Below, piece after piece: positions 36,379 to 45,300 of a stretch of DNA of 64,000 bases. The position numbers and the translations under genes are program-made. Within the stretch, counting starts at the first letter, position 1, and each line of letters begins with the position of its first letter. Source of the stretch: Oscillospiraceae bacterium (GTDB lineage: Bacteria; Bacillota; Clostridia; UMGS1840; HGM11507); NCBI GenBank assembly GCA_015068665.1, contig SVKB01000007.1, positions 1-64,000 of the forward strand. The letters are read 5' to 3'. The notes under the pieces are model-generated. The model saw nothing but the letters and a program-made list of their open reading frames with translations. It searched no databases and was not told where the DNA came from.

Positions 36379-37713
36379 ATGTATAATATTATAGATTTTG
36401 GAGCAAAAAATGACGGAGTTACCAATTCTACTTTCGCTGTCAGAAAAGCAGTGGATGAGTGTGTAAAAAACGGTGGCGGAGTAGTATATATTCCTTACGG
36501 TACATATGTTCTGGCATCTGTTCAGATTTTCAGTAACATTCATTTTGTTTTTGAGCCCGGAGCAAAAATTTTAGGCAGCCTTAATCCCGACGATTTTGAC
36601 GAAAGAGAAAACTTGAATTATCCGCTATATCAGGATTATTCGCATTCTTATTTTCACCGTTCAATGTTTTGGGGTGAAAACGTTGAAAATGTTTCCTTCA
36701 GCGGAATGGGAATAATTGATATGCGCGAGGTATGGGAAAGAGACTCGGAAAATGGCGAAGACGAATGGCGTAGCCGCAGAGCTGTAAAAATAATTTCCGT
36801 TAAGGAAGGAAAAAATATCGATATAACAGATCTTAAAATGTATAACGCAACTGATCTTGCGGTATATCTTGCAGGCTGTGAAAATGTCAGGATAAGCGGA
36901 CTGACAATGCATGTTAATATTGACGGAATAAGCCCCGATTGTTGTAAAAATGTAGTAATATCAGATTGCAATATTGTATCGGGCGATGACGGTATAGTGC
37001 TTAAGAGTTCATATACGCTTAACAGAAAACAGCTTTGCGAAAATATTGTTGTATCAAACTGTACGGTATCTTCAAGAATGTGTGCCATTAAATTAGGCAC
37101 TGAGTCAAACGGCGGTTTTAAGAATATTGCAATATCCAACTGCGCGGTATACGATACCTGTTATACCGGAGTTGCTCTTGAAATTGCAGATGGCGGTGAA
37201 ATTGACGGTATAACCGTATCCGGTATTGTAATGAAAAACGTGGGAACTCCATTTATTATAATGCTTACTGACAGAAGACGCGCTCCCGAAGATACAACCA
37301 TTGGTAAGATTAAAAATATCGTAATTGACAATATAACAGCAACGGGGCCGTACGGTTATATATATCCGATACGTTACACAACAACATTGCCGGAGGGAGA
37401 ACTGCACAATAAGCCATTGATTATTGCATCAAGTGTTATAGGTCAGCCGGATGAAAAAATAGAAAATATAAGTCTTTCGAATATATTTTTAACTGTACCG
37501 GGTGGGGGAACAGAGAATGATCGTAATATTATAGTTCCCGAGGTGCCTGATGCTACTCCGTCTGCCCGTGCTAACGGGCTTACACTTCCGGCAAGCGGAA
37601 TCTATTTCCGTCATGCCAAAAATGTAACTCTGAATAATGTCAACATTTATACTCTTAAAGAGGATGCAAGAGAAGATATGGTTTTCGATGATGTTGATAA
37701 CCTGAAAAAGTGA
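36379..37713 (+). CDS. GH28 family glycoside hydrolase (polygalacturonase-like)
   Basis: 444 residues from ATG 36379 behind TTTGGAGG. It begins with the parallel beta-helix start YNIIDFGAKNDGVTNST typical of pectin enzymes. Catalytic acids match GH28: N180-I-D182 for the NTD motif and D203-D204 in SGDDG. The usual GHG histidine and RIK motif are replaced by a region reading SSRMCAIKLGTES, so the exact substrate may differ from polygalacturonan. No signal peptide: it would hydrolyse imported galacturonides. Terminated by the shared hairpin downstream. Confidence 0.8.
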   Translation: MYNIIDFGAKNDGVTNSTFAVRKAVDECVKNGGGVVYIPYGTYVLASVQIFSNIHFVFEPGAKILGSLNPDDFDERENLNYPLYQDYSHSYFHRSMFWGENVENVSFSGMGIIDMREVWERDSENGEDEWRSRRAVKIISVKEGKNIDITDLKMYNATDLAVYLAGCENVRISGLTMHVNIDGISPDCCKNVVISDCNIVSGDDGIVLKSSYTLNRKQLCENIVVSNCTVSSRMCAIKLGTESNGGFKNIAISNCAVYDTCYTGVALEIADGGEIDGITVSGIVMKNVGTPFIIMLTDRRRAPEDTTIGKIKNIVIDNITATGPYGYIYPIRYTTTLPEGELHNKPLIIASSVIGQPDEKIENISLSNIFLTVPGGGTENDRNIIVPEVPDATPSARANGLTLPASGIYFRHAKNVTLNNVNIYTLKEDAREDMVFDDVDNLKK

Positions 37714-37716
37714 ATT

Positions 37717-37765
37717 CAAAACATAAAAGGAAGAAAGCCGGATGCTTTCTTCCTTTTTATGTTTT
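37717..37765. terminator. Bidirectional terminator between GH28 and the parvulin gene
   Basis: A near 21-bp perfect stem (37717-37738 with 37744-37764) with a five-base loop, flanked by A and T runs, lies between converging genes. Confidence 0.9.
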
Positions 37766-37773
37766 CCATGTTA

Positions 37774-38517
37774 TTAGAATTTATCAACAGGATACAATAT
37801 CTTAAGCTGGTTAATTTTTGATTTAAATGCCGCCTGCTGTTTTTCGGTAGTTAACTGAATGGCAATGCTTTCTTTAACTTCTTCGTAAGCTATTTCTTTA
37901 GCTTCATTCTTTGCATTAAGCTTTATAAGGTGATATCCGAACTGTGTTTTTACAGGTCCTGCAATTTCACCGATCTTCATTTCAAAAACAGCCTTATCAA
38001 ATTCAGGAACCATTTGTCCTTTGGTGAATTCTCCGAGATTTCCGCCGTTCTGAGATGACGGACAGGTGCTGTTTGTTTTTGCAGCCTCTTCAAAGGTGAT
38101 TGCTCCGCCGTTAATTTCAGTTAAAATCTCATTTGCCTTATCTTCGGAATCGACAAGAATATGGCTTGCATTAACTGTTTCGGGAGTGATCATTTTATCT
38201 TTATTTTCTTCATAAAATTTCTTTGTGTCCTCTTCAGTAACCTTGATATTTTCAACAGCTTTTGTTATAGCAAAATTAGCTAATAAGTCTTCTTTCAGCT
38301 TTTGTAATTCAGCCTTGAACTGAGGATTGAATTCATATCCGCTTTTTACAGCATCCAGTAAAAACAGCTTTCTGTTGATTATTTGTTCAAGAATCATTTC
38401 TTTTCCTTGCGGATTATTAAATTCCTGAGCTCTCTGACCAAGCATTCTTAATTCATTTTCCACATCCTGGGATGTAATAGGTGTTCCGTTAACCTTTGCA
38501 AGTATTTTAATGTCCAT
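37774..38517 (-). CDS. Peptidyl-prolyl cis-trans isomerase, parvulin (PpiC/SurA-type), cytosolic
   Basis: 247 residues from ATG 38517; a TTG two codons earlier is also possible. The N-terminal half is a SurA/trigger-like helical chaperone arm (VNGTPITSQDVENELRML). The parvulin domain follows with NASHILVDSEDKA, GGNLGEFTKGQMVPEFDKAVF and TQFGYHLIKL. Unlike PrsA there is no lipoprotein signal, so it is intracellular. It is 27 bases downstream of the NifX-like gene and shares its promoter. Confidence 0.85.
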   Translation of the reverse strand: MDIKILAKVNGTPITSQDVENELRMLGQRAQEFNNPQGKEMILEQIINRKLFLLDAVKSGYEFNPQFKAELQKLKEDLLANFAITKAVENIKVTEEDTKKFYEENKDKMITPETVNASHILVDSEDKANEILTEINGGAITFEEAAKTNSTCPSSQNGGNLGEFTKGQMVPEFDKAVFEMKIGEIAGPVKTQFGYHLIKLNAKNEAKEIAYEEVKESIAIQLTTEKQQAAFKSKINQLKILYPVDKF

Positions 38518-38543
38518 TTTCAATATCTCTCTTTCGTTTTTAT

Positions 38544-38936
38544 TTAATCATGTGAACCGCAATCATGTGAACCGCAGGTGTGTCCCTCTCCATGTTCATG
38601 TTCATGATGATTGCATTTTACAAATGGGTCAAAATTCAGCGTTCCGTTAAGATATGCCTTAACAGCCTCATCAGCTAAGCCTGATACTCCGCCATAGAAT
38701 AAAATTCCGGCTGAAGTCAGTGCGTTCTGAGCTCCGCCGCCAATACCGCCGCATATCAGAACGTTCACACCGCAGGATTTAAGAAATCCTGCCAACGCGC
38801 CGTGACCATTTCCATCAGTGGCAACAACCTCGGCAGCTGTTATTTCTTTATCCATCACTTCGTATATTTTGAAAAATTCAGTATGACCAAAGTGTTGAAA
38901 AATCATTCCTCTATCATAAGTAACCGCGATTTTCAT
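38544..38936 (-). CDS. NifX/NifB-type iron-molybdenum cluster-binding domain protein
   Basis: 130 residues. MKIAVTYDRGMIFQHFGHTEFFKIYEV and VNVLICGGIGGGAQNAL identify the dinitrogenase FeMo-cofactor-binding (NifX) domain. The last 25 residues are His/Cys-rich (CNHHEHEHGEGHTCGSHD repeat), a likely metal-binding tail. No nif genes are near, so it is probably one of the small orphan relatives of anaerobes with a general Fe-S or metal role. AAGGAG precedes the start. Confidence 0.85.
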   Translation of the reverse strand: MKIAVTYDRGMIFQHFGHTEFFKIYEVMDKEITAAEVVATDGNGHGALAGFLKSCGVNVLICGGIGGGAQNALTSAGILFYGGVSGLADEAVKAYLNGTLNFDPFVKCNHHEHEHGEGHTCGSHDCGSHD

Positions 38937-38964
38937 AAGTTTTCTCCTTTTCTATTTTTTTTAA

Positions 38965-38993
38965 ATTATAACACATAAAAGCTTTAAAATCAA
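38965..38993 (-). promoter_or_regulatory. Sigma-A promoter of the NifX-like/parvulin operon
   Basis: On the minus strand TTGATT (38993-38988), 17 bases, TATAAT (38970-38965). Confidence 0.7.
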
Positions 38994-39019
38994 TGTGAAA
39001 ACCTATTTTTAAATAAAAT

Positions 39020-39048
39020 TTGCAATTTGTATATGTATATGTTATAAT
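39020..39048 (+). promoter_or_regulatory. Sigma-A promoter of the GGDEF/EAL gene
   Basis: TTGCAA at 39020-39025, 17 bases, TATAAT at 39043-39048 with extended TGn at 39040-39042. Confidence 0.7.
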
Positions 39049-39106
39049 ATTCTCGAGATGTTTTAATAAGAATCTTTAAATATAACAGGATGGAGACGGT
39101 ATTTCA

Positions 39107-42100
39107 ATGAGATCATTTCAAAGCAAAATAATATCACTAATCCTTCTTAGTGTTGTACTTTCCGCTTTTATAATTGGTGTTATTGGTATAAATATTATAT
39201 CGGGAGTTTTGCAGCAAAATGCAGAAGAGAATATGCACCTTTTATGCGAAAATCAGGCTGAAAAACTGGAAACAATATTTGATAAGATAGAAGAATCTGT
39301 GAGCACCCTGTCTAATCATATTATACATGAGCTTGATGGTTCCGGTATTATTGAAAATAAAGAAAAGAGAGATAATTTTATTGCCAAAATCGAAAAAAAT
39401 GCATTGAATCATGCGGAAAGTGTCGGAGATGCAACAGCAATATACATATATTTTAATCCTGCACTTACAGGAGAGATATCAGGTGTGTTCAAGCTTAAAC
39501 AAAACAATGAATTTATTGACAGTGAGCTTACCGATGTAACCTCCTACCGACCCGAGGACGAGTCTCGCGCCGCATGGTGGTATGAACCTGTGGAAAAAAA
39601 GCGTGCTGTATGGCTTGACGTTTATCATAATGATAATGTTGATATGGATATATTTTCATATATTATGCCATTGTTTCTTCGTAATCAGTTAATCGGTGTT
39701 ATAGGGATGGACATTCCGTTTTCTGTTTTGAAAAAAAATGTAAGTAAAATCAGTGTTTATGAGACCGGATTTGCCTCAGTCATTGATAAAAATGCTACGG
39801 TTCTTTACCATAGAGATTTTCCCTTTAATTTTTCTTTGTATGAGATGAAAGAAGAATTCGGAGAAGTTATTCCGCAACTGGTTAATAATGATAAGACATA
39901 TTCACTTATTTCTTATACCATGAACGGAGAAAGAAGAAATATGTCCTTTTGTACTTTGAATAACGGAATGAAATTTTGCATCATTGCTCCGGAAAAAGAA
40001 ATATATGCAAAGCAGATTGAGTTGACCTACAACATAATTTTCTTTATAGCACTCATAGTTCTTATAACTCTTATCATAACTCTTGTTTTTGCCAGAAAGT
40101 TTACCCGTCCCATAAAAAAACTTTCCTATGCTGCAAGACAAATGAGTGAAGGGAATTTTAATGTTGACATAGATATGGCTCAAAAGGATGAAATCGGAGA
40201 TTTGGCAGTCAGTCTGAGTCATGCCCGTGAAAAGCTTAAGGATCAGATAGATTTGCTATATGACGAAGCACACCATGACGGGCTGACAGGTGTCAGTAAT
40301 AAAAATGCTTTTCAGGATGTTGAAGCATATATCAACGATAAAATAAAAGAAGGTTATTATCCGTTTGCTGTTGCTGTATTTGATATAAATAAGCTCAAAA
40401 TCACCAATGATGTACTCGGGCATAAGGTAGGGGATGAGCTTTTAAGAGTAGTTGCAAAACATTTTGCAAAGGCTTTTTCAGTATCTAATGTATACCGTAT
40501 AGGCGGCGATGAATTTGTTGCAGTAATTAAAGATGATGATTTTGATGATTATAAGGAAATGTATAATTGGGTAGTTGAAAATATGTCCAAGCTGAGAATA
40601 GATTCTTATCCGCAGCTTGAAGTCTCCTCTGCTTATGGAATTGCGACATATAATCCGGATACCGACACAAGCTTCTCCGATGTGTTTCAGAGGGCTGATA
40701 AATTTATGTATGAAAATAAGGTTCTGAGGAACAGAGAAAAACAGGAATGGCAAAAAGGAGTTAAAGGTTTAAGAGAACTGCAGATTGATAAATATCTGGA
40801 ATTTCTTGATATAGTAAATCAAAATACTGAGGACTTTTTGTTTCTATATGATATTGCCAATGATTCAGTGTGCTTCTTTGGAGGGATAAACCGACGTTTC
40901 GGTCTTAAAAACAGGGAAGAGGGCTTTTGTTCAAAGTCTGATTTGTTTAATATTATACATATTAATGATAAAAAAAATGTCATTGCTGATTTTGACAGCG
41001 TTTTTGCGGGAGAAAAAGCGGAACATAATATGAATTACAGACTTATCGACAGAGATGGAAGACCTGTATGGATAAATGCCAGGGGTAAGGTTGTATTTGA
41101 TGACAACGGAAACAGTTTTATTATGATTGGCCGTTTGTCCATAAAAACACTGAAACATCAGTATAATCTCAATTCATTTTTGTTTAACAGAAATAAGCTT
41201 ACCGGTGATATTGCGGAGAAAAGACTTCCTGAGTATCACAGTTATGTGTTAATGAATATTGATGATATAGTTGAATATGGTTTTAAATTTACCGATCAGC
41301 AGAGCGATAAGATGATTCTTAAACTGGCTGAGGTGTTAGAAGAAATCTTGCCTCTTAACAGGATTTATCATATAGAGTATGACAGATTTGTCTTGCTTCT
41401 TGATATTAAGGATAATAAGGAAATTGTGAAGCTGTTTGATGAAATTAATAATCGTTTGGACGGAGCTTTTACTGTATCAGCCTCGGTAATTCCAAATAAC
41501 AGAGAGTTTTATTCTGATGAAAATGTAGCTTATGATTATGTTTTGCAAAGTTTAAATGAAAATAAAGATGAGCAGCGTAGTATTGTCTTCGTTTCAAAAA
41601 AGGAGCTTATAGATAAGATTGAAGAGTTTGATTTATTTGAGGAGATGGAAGAAAGCGTAAAAAATAATTGCAGTGGTTTCTTTCTTAATTTCCAGCCTTT
41701 GATAGATTCCGAAAATCTGAAAATCATCGCTGCAGAATGCTTGTTAAGATACAAGTCATCAGTCAAAGGACTTGTATTTCCTGATAAGTTTATACCAATA
41801 CTTGAAAAAACGGGACTTATTAATGATGTTGGGTTGTGGGTAGTTGAAAACGCAATTATTAAATGTGTCGAATGGAGAAGGATTATTCCCGATTTTAAGG
41901 TTGCAGTTAATTTTTCACCTGTTCAGCTGAATCATATGGGAATAGTTGATGGGATTATAGGTCTTCTTAAAAAATATAATCTCCCGGGAAGTGCTCTTAA
42001 GGCTGAAATTACTGAGTCAGCACAGCTTGAAGATGAATCTACATATACTGCTATTTTTTCACGTTTGAAAGAGGCAGGCGTGCGTATTTCGATTGACGAT

Positions 42101-42853
42101 TTCGGAACCGGTTATTCTAATTTAGGTTATCTTAAAAAAATTCAGGCTGCTGAAATTAAAATTGACCGTTCGTTTATAAAAGATATAGATGAATCAAGCT
42201 ATAATTTCCGTGTTGTATCTAACTTGGTTGAATTTGCTCACAGCAATGATTTAAAGGTTGTTCTTGAGGGTGTGGAAAATGAAATGGAATTTGCTGTTGT
42301 TCACAGTCTTAAGCCTGAATGTATGCAGGGATATTTATTCGGAAAACCGTGTAACAGCGAGGAATTTGAAATAAAATATCTTGATAAATCTTCTGTTGAA
42401 TATAAAGAAATAGCAGGAAAAAGGGAAAGCTTACTTGAAGTCATAAATAAATATCATATAGTTAATTTTAATCCGAGAGAAATTTTATCCCAGATTGACT
42501 TGGGATTATGGCTGGTTAGATATAATGTTAAGAGTAATCAGGGAGAGCTTTATGCAGATGAGATTATGAAAAAACTTCTGGATATTGATTCTGAATGCAC
42601 ACCGACTGAATATTACAATAAATGGTTTAATAATCTTGTTGCTTCTTCAAAGGATGTAATAGAAGAATTGATTAAATATATGATTGTTAACAATAAGGTT
42701 GCACAGGCGGATTTTGTGTGGAATCATCCTGAAAGAGGAGAGCTTAATGTGCGTTGTACCTGCCGTATACTTGAAAGAAATGACGATTATATTGTTTTTG
42801 AAGGTTTTTACCGAAATATAAGCGATATGGGCGGTGCGTATACCTCTATTTAA
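39107..42853 (+). CDS. Membrane sensor with dCache, HAMP, GGDEF, PAS, degenerate GGDEF and EAL domains
   Basis: 1248 residues. Order: membrane helix (about 9-31), extracytoplasmic dCache sensor (35-300), second helix (about 309-331), HAMP, GGDEF with an intact GGDEF motif at 466-470, PAS (about 570-690), a second GGDEF-like domain where the motif reads EYDRF (no activity expected), EAL, and a C-terminal PAS-like tail of some 150 residues. EAL hallmarks are intact: E877-C-L, NFSPVQL, ITESAQLE, DDFGTGYSNLGYL, IKIDRSF and EGVEN. It could both make and degrade c-di-GMP depending on an external ligand. Single-gene unit with own promoter and terminator. Confidence 0.9.
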   Translation: MRSFQSKIISLILLSVVLSAFIIGVIGINIISGVLQQNAEENMHLLCENQAEKLETIFDKIEESVSTLSNHIIHELDGSGIIENKEKRDNFIAKIEKNALNHAESVGDATAIYIYFNPALTGEISGVFKLKQNNEFIDSELTDVTSYRPEDESRAAWWYEPVEKKRAVWLDVYHNDNVDMDIFSYIMPLFLRNQLIGVIGMDIPFSVLKKNVSKISVYETGFASVIDKNATVLYHRDFPFNFSLYEMKEEFGEVIPQLVNNDKTYSLISYTMNGERRNMSFCTLNNGMKFCIIAPEKEIYAKQIELTYNIIFFIALIVLITLIITLVFARKFTRPIKKLSYAARQMSEGNFNVDIDMAQKDEIGDLAVSLSHAREKLKDQIDLLYDEAHHDGLTGVSNKNAFQDVEAYINDKIKEGYYPFAVAVFDINKLKITNDVLGHKVGDELLRVVAKHFAKAFSVSNVYRIGGDEFVAVIKDDDFDDYKEMYNWVVENMSKLRIDSYPQLEVSSAYGIATYNPDTDTSFSDVFQRADKFMYENKVLRNREKQEWQKGVKGLRELQIDKYLEFLDIVNQNTEDFLFLYDIANDSVCFFGGINRRFGLKNREEGFCSKSDLFNIIHINDKKNVIADFDSVFAGEKAEHNMNYRLIDRDGRPVWINARGKVVFDDNGNSFIMIGRLSIKTLKHQYNLNSFLFNRNKLTGDIAEKRLPEYHSYVLMNIDDIVEYGFKFTDQQSDKMILKLAEVLEEILPLNRIYHIEYDRFVLLLDIKDNKEIVKLFDEINNRLDGAFTVSASVIPNNREFYSDENVAYDYVLQSLNENKDEQRSIVFVSKKELIDKIEEFDLFEEMEESVKNNCSGFFLNFQPLIDSENLKIIAAECLLRYKSSVKGLVFPDKFIPILEKTGLINDVGLWVVENAIIKCVEWRRIIPDFKVAVNFSPVQLNHMGIVDGIIGLLKKYNLPGSALKAEITESAQLEDESTYTAIFSRLKEAGVRISIDDFGTGYSNLGYLKKIQAAEIKIDRSFIKDIDESSYNFRVVSNLVEFAHSNDLKVVLEGVENEMEFAVVHSLKPECMQGYLFGKPCNSEEFEIKYLDKSSVEYKEIAGKRESLLEVINKYHIVNFNPREILSQIDLGLWLVRYNVKSNQGELYADEIMKKLLDIDSECTPTEYYNKWFNNLVASSKDVIEELIKYMIVNNKVAQADFVWNHPERGELNVRCTCRILERNDDYIVFEGFYRNISDMGGAYTSI

Positions 42854-42869
42854 CGCGTCTGAATAAAAC

Positions 42870-42904
42870 AAAAAAATCCTATCATGCGATAGGATTTTTG
42901 TTTT
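42870..42904 (+). terminator. Terminator of the GGDEF/EAL gene
   Basis: AAAAATCCTATC (42872-42883) pairs with GATAGGATTTTT (42888-42899), loop ATGC. It also lies just past the 3' end of the converging tRNA-Arg gene. Confidence 0.85.
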
Positions 42905-42978
42905 GGCACCCTCAACGGGAATCGAACCTGTAACTGTCCCTTAGGAGGGGACTGTTATATCCATTTAACTATGAGGGC
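42904..42978 (-). tRNA. tRNA-Arg (anticodon CCU)
   Basis: 75 nt with an encoded CCA. Read on the minus strand, the acceptor GCCCTCA pairs with TGAGGGT (one G-T pair), the discriminator is G, the anticodon stem GTCCC/GGGAC encloses CTCCTAA (anticodon CCT), and the T arm CGGGTTCGATTCCCG-like segment (CAGGTTCGATTCCCGTTG) is present. Downstream on the + side is a rearranged partial copy. Confidence 0.95.
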
Positions 42979-43006
42979 AAATATTAACTTGTAGCATTTA
43001 GTATTT

Positions 43007-43060
43007 AACAGGCCCCTCATAAGGGACTTTGAAAAAAGGGACTGTTTAACTATGAGGGCA
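43007..43060. pseudogene. Scrambled partial copy of tRNA-Arg
   Basis: Two pieces of the neighbouring tRNA lie side by side. Bases 43007-43027 repeat its anticodon arm in the opposite orientation (AACAG.CCCCTC.TAAGGGAC, two mismatches). Bases 43038-43060 repeat its 5' part in the same orientation, with a ten-base deletion that removes most of the D arm. It cannot fold as a tRNA. Confidence 0.75.
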
Positions 43061-43108
43061 TATAATTACTTAATGTATTATAACACAAAAATTTTCTTAT
43101 TGCAATAG

Positions 43109-43137
43109 CAGGCGGATAAAATATCCGCCTGTTTTTT
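43109..43137 (+). terminator. Hairpin near the lysA 3' end
   Basis: CAGGCGGATA (43109-43118) pairs with TATCCGCCTG (43122-43131). The T run is on the + strand side, so as an intrinsic terminator it faces rightward; whether it also ends lysA, on the minus strand, is unclear. Confidence 0.5.
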
Positions 43138-43140
43138 GCA

Positions 43141-44436
43141 TCAGAGAATATCATTTTTTATAATATCTTCGTATGTTTCTCTTCTTATAATCAGCTTGTC
43201 CGCTCCATCTTTTATCATAATAACGGGTAGACGGGGGATTCTGTTATAATTACTTGCCATTGAATAATTGTATGCGCCTGTTGAGAATACGCAAAGAAGG
43301 TCGCCTACATTAATTTTAGGTACCTCGATATCTTTTGCGATAATATCTCCGGATTCGCAGCATTTTCCCGCAATAGTAACCTTTTCACAAGGAAGGGCAT
43401 CCATTTTTTCGGGTAAACATACAGAATATTCAGCTTCATAAAGAGCGTACCTCGGATTATCACCCAAACCTCCGTCAATCGAAACATATTTTCTTACATT
43501 TTTGATATCCTTAACAGCACCAACTGTATATAAGGTAATACCTGCTTCGCCGACAATTGAGCGCCCGGGCTCCATAAGAATTTTGGGCTTCTTGATATTT
43601 TCCTTGGAACAAATGCTGTTAATTTTATCGGCAACACAACGAATATATTCACCATAATCAACCGGGTCATCTTCTTCGATATATTTTATGCCAAATCCAC
43701 CGCCAAGATTAAGTTCGTCAATTTCAATGTCATATTTATTTTTAATACTGCAAATAAGATTTAACATAACCTCGGCAGCCTCTATAAACGGAGTAACTTC
43801 AAATATCTGCGAGCCTATATGACAGTGTAGCCCGGAAATTTTTATGTGAGGACACTTCAGTGCTTTTTCAATAATATCATACACTTCACTGTTTTCAATG
43901 GCAAAACCGAATTTTGAGTCAATCTGACCGGTCATTATAGCTACATGAGTATGGGCATCTATACCGGGCTTGATTCTGAAAAGCACCGAAACGGTTTTGT
44001 TCATGTCAGCTGCAATCTTTTCAATATTTTCAAGCTCATACTGATTGTCAACAACAATTCTGCCGATATTGTTGGAAATGGCATATAAAAGCTCGTCTTT
44101 AGTTTTATTGTTTCCGTGAAAATATATTTTTTCAGCAGGGAATTCGGCCGACAGTGCGGTGTACAATTCTCCGCCTGATACAACATCAATTCCCAAACCC
44201 TCTTCTTTTATAAGCTTATACATATATAAGCAGGAAAATGCTTTTGAGGCATATAAGACCAATCCGTTTTCGTAATTCTCCTCCAGTGCCTTTTTATATA
44301 TACGACAATTTTCCCTTATAAGATTTTCATCCATCAGATAAAGGGGCGTTTGATATTTATTTGCTATATCACATACATCTACACCGGACATAGTCAGATG
44401 ATTTGCATTATTGATACCAAAGTTTTTATTGAACAT
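43141..44436 (-). CDS. lysA: Diaminopimelate decarboxylase
   Basis: 431 residues from ATG 44436, which has GAGGTG upstream; the longer frame from 44517 overlaps cwlD. The last step of lysine synthesis: meso-DAP to lysine plus CO2. PLP lysine in LVLYASKAFSCLYM, GIDVVSGGELYTAL, HCHIGSQIFE, LNLGGGFGIKY, EPGRSIVGEAG and the catalytic CCESGDIIAKD are all present. It is 55 bases downstream of cwlD and may share its transcript. Confidence 0.95.
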   Translation of the reverse strand: MFNKNFGINNANHLTMSGVDVCDIANKYQTPLYLMDENLIRENCRIYKKALEENYENGLVLYASKAFSCLYMYKLIKEEGLGIDVVSGGELYTALSAEFPAEKIYFHGNNKTKDELLYAISNNIGRIVVDNQYELENIEKIAADMNKTVSVLFRIKPGIDAHTHVAIMTGQIDSKFGFAIENSEVYDIIEKALKCPHIKISGLHCHIGSQIFEVTPFIEAAEVMLNLICSIKNKYDIEIDELNLGGGFGIKYIEEDDPVDYGEYIRCVADKINSICSKENIKKPKILMEPGRSIVGEAGITLYTVGAVKDIKNVRKYVSIDGGLGDNPRYALYEAEYSVCLPEKMDALPCEKVTIAGKCCESGDIIAKDIEVPKINVGDLLCVFSTGAYNYSMASNYNRIPRLPVIMIKDGADKLIIRRETYEDIIKNDIL

Positions 44437-44491
44437 TTTTTTCACCTCATTTTTCGATTGTAACATAAAAATGTTAATAATACAACTGTTA

Positions 44492-45187
44492 TTAATAAAA
44501 AAATTCGCAAATTCCATTTATGATCGAGTCGGTTATTTTCCATTGATATGCCTCCTCGGAGAGTTTTTTTTCTTCGTTAGGATTTGAAATAAAACCACAT
44601 TCAATCAGACAGGCCGGGTTTTTGATTTTATTAAGAATGTAAATTTCCGAACCCGCTTTTTTAATCTCTCTTTTGTTATCGGGGGCAATTGATACCTTGA
44701 AATTTTTGTCTATAAGCGTGGCGAGCTTTTTACTGTCCGGATTGTTTTTTGAATAAAAAATCTGAGCACCCTTTTGATTGTTATCGTCAAAATGGTTCAT
44801 ATGTATGCTTATAAATACTGCATTTTCATAATTCTCTGCTACTTTTACACGAGAATTAAGATCTGTTCTTTTTTTGTTTTTTTTCGCGTTATCAGGTATA
44901 AGCATCTTATCCTCATCTCTTGTTATTACTACATTAAAGCCCGTGTTTAGAAGCTTTTCCTTAAGCTTCATTGCAATAGATAAATTAAGATCCTTTTCTT
45001 TTGTGCCGGCTGTTCCGATTGCGCCACAGTCCTCACCACCGTGCCCGGGGTCAATAATTATGACATTTTGTGTAATTCCTGCGACTATGGAGCTCATATA
45101 TAAATTGCAAAGAAGCATTCCCGATATTGCTATTCCGAGCAGGATAACCATTGTCAGTATCCTTTTTTTATAAAACACATAAAACAT
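44492..45187 (-). CDS. cwlD: N-acetylmuramoyl-L-alanine amidase, CwlD-type
   Basis: 231 residues from ATG 45187 with GAGGTGAAT upstream. One N-terminal membrane anchor (about 9-33) is followed by an Amidase_3 domain: IIIDPGHGGEDCG (zinc His and Glu), SLKRTDLNSR-type region, SIHMNHF and CLIECGFISNPNEE with the catalytic Glu. CwlD acts on spore cortex to create muramic-delta-lactam. A general cell-wall amidase is the alternative; length, lack of wall-binding domains and the sporulation neighbours favour CwlD. Confidence 0.82.
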   Translation of the reverse strand: MFYVFYKKRILTMVILLGIAISGMLLCNLYMSSIVAGITQNVIIIDPGHGGEDCGAIGTAGTKEKDLNLSIAMKLKEKLLNTGFNVVITRDEDKMLIPDNAKKNKKRTDLNSRVKVAENYENAVFISIHMNHFDDNNQKGAQIFYSKNNPDSKKLATLIDKNFKVSIAPDNKREIKKAGSEIYILNKIKNPACLIECGFISNPNEEKKLSEEAYQWKITDSIINGICEFFY

Positions 45188-45240
45188 CAAATTCACCTCA
45201 TCATAAATATATGCGGTGTCTTTTTAATAATGCATTTTTT

Positions 45241-45269
45241 GAATATTTACATTTTGTCCTACATAGAAT
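45241..45269 (+). promoter_or_regulatory. Sigma-E-type promoter of the SPOCS-LysM/spoIIP operon
   Basis: GAATATT at 45241-45247 and CATAGAAT at 45262-45269, 14-base spacer, matching the sigma-E consensus and 31 bases before the start codon. Confidence 0.8.
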
Positions 45270-45300
45270 TTACTAAATTGAATTTGTTGGAGGTAATAAA

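Noticed and set aside
37105-37407. Minus-strand ORFs within the GH28 gene and similar long antisense frames in other genes
   Set aside because: They are shadows of strongly recognised + strand genes, lack ribosome sites and show no family motifs.
43007-43060. A second functional tRNA-Arg
   Set aside because: Only pieces of the sequence are present, in opposite orientations and without the T arm and acceptor 3' strand.
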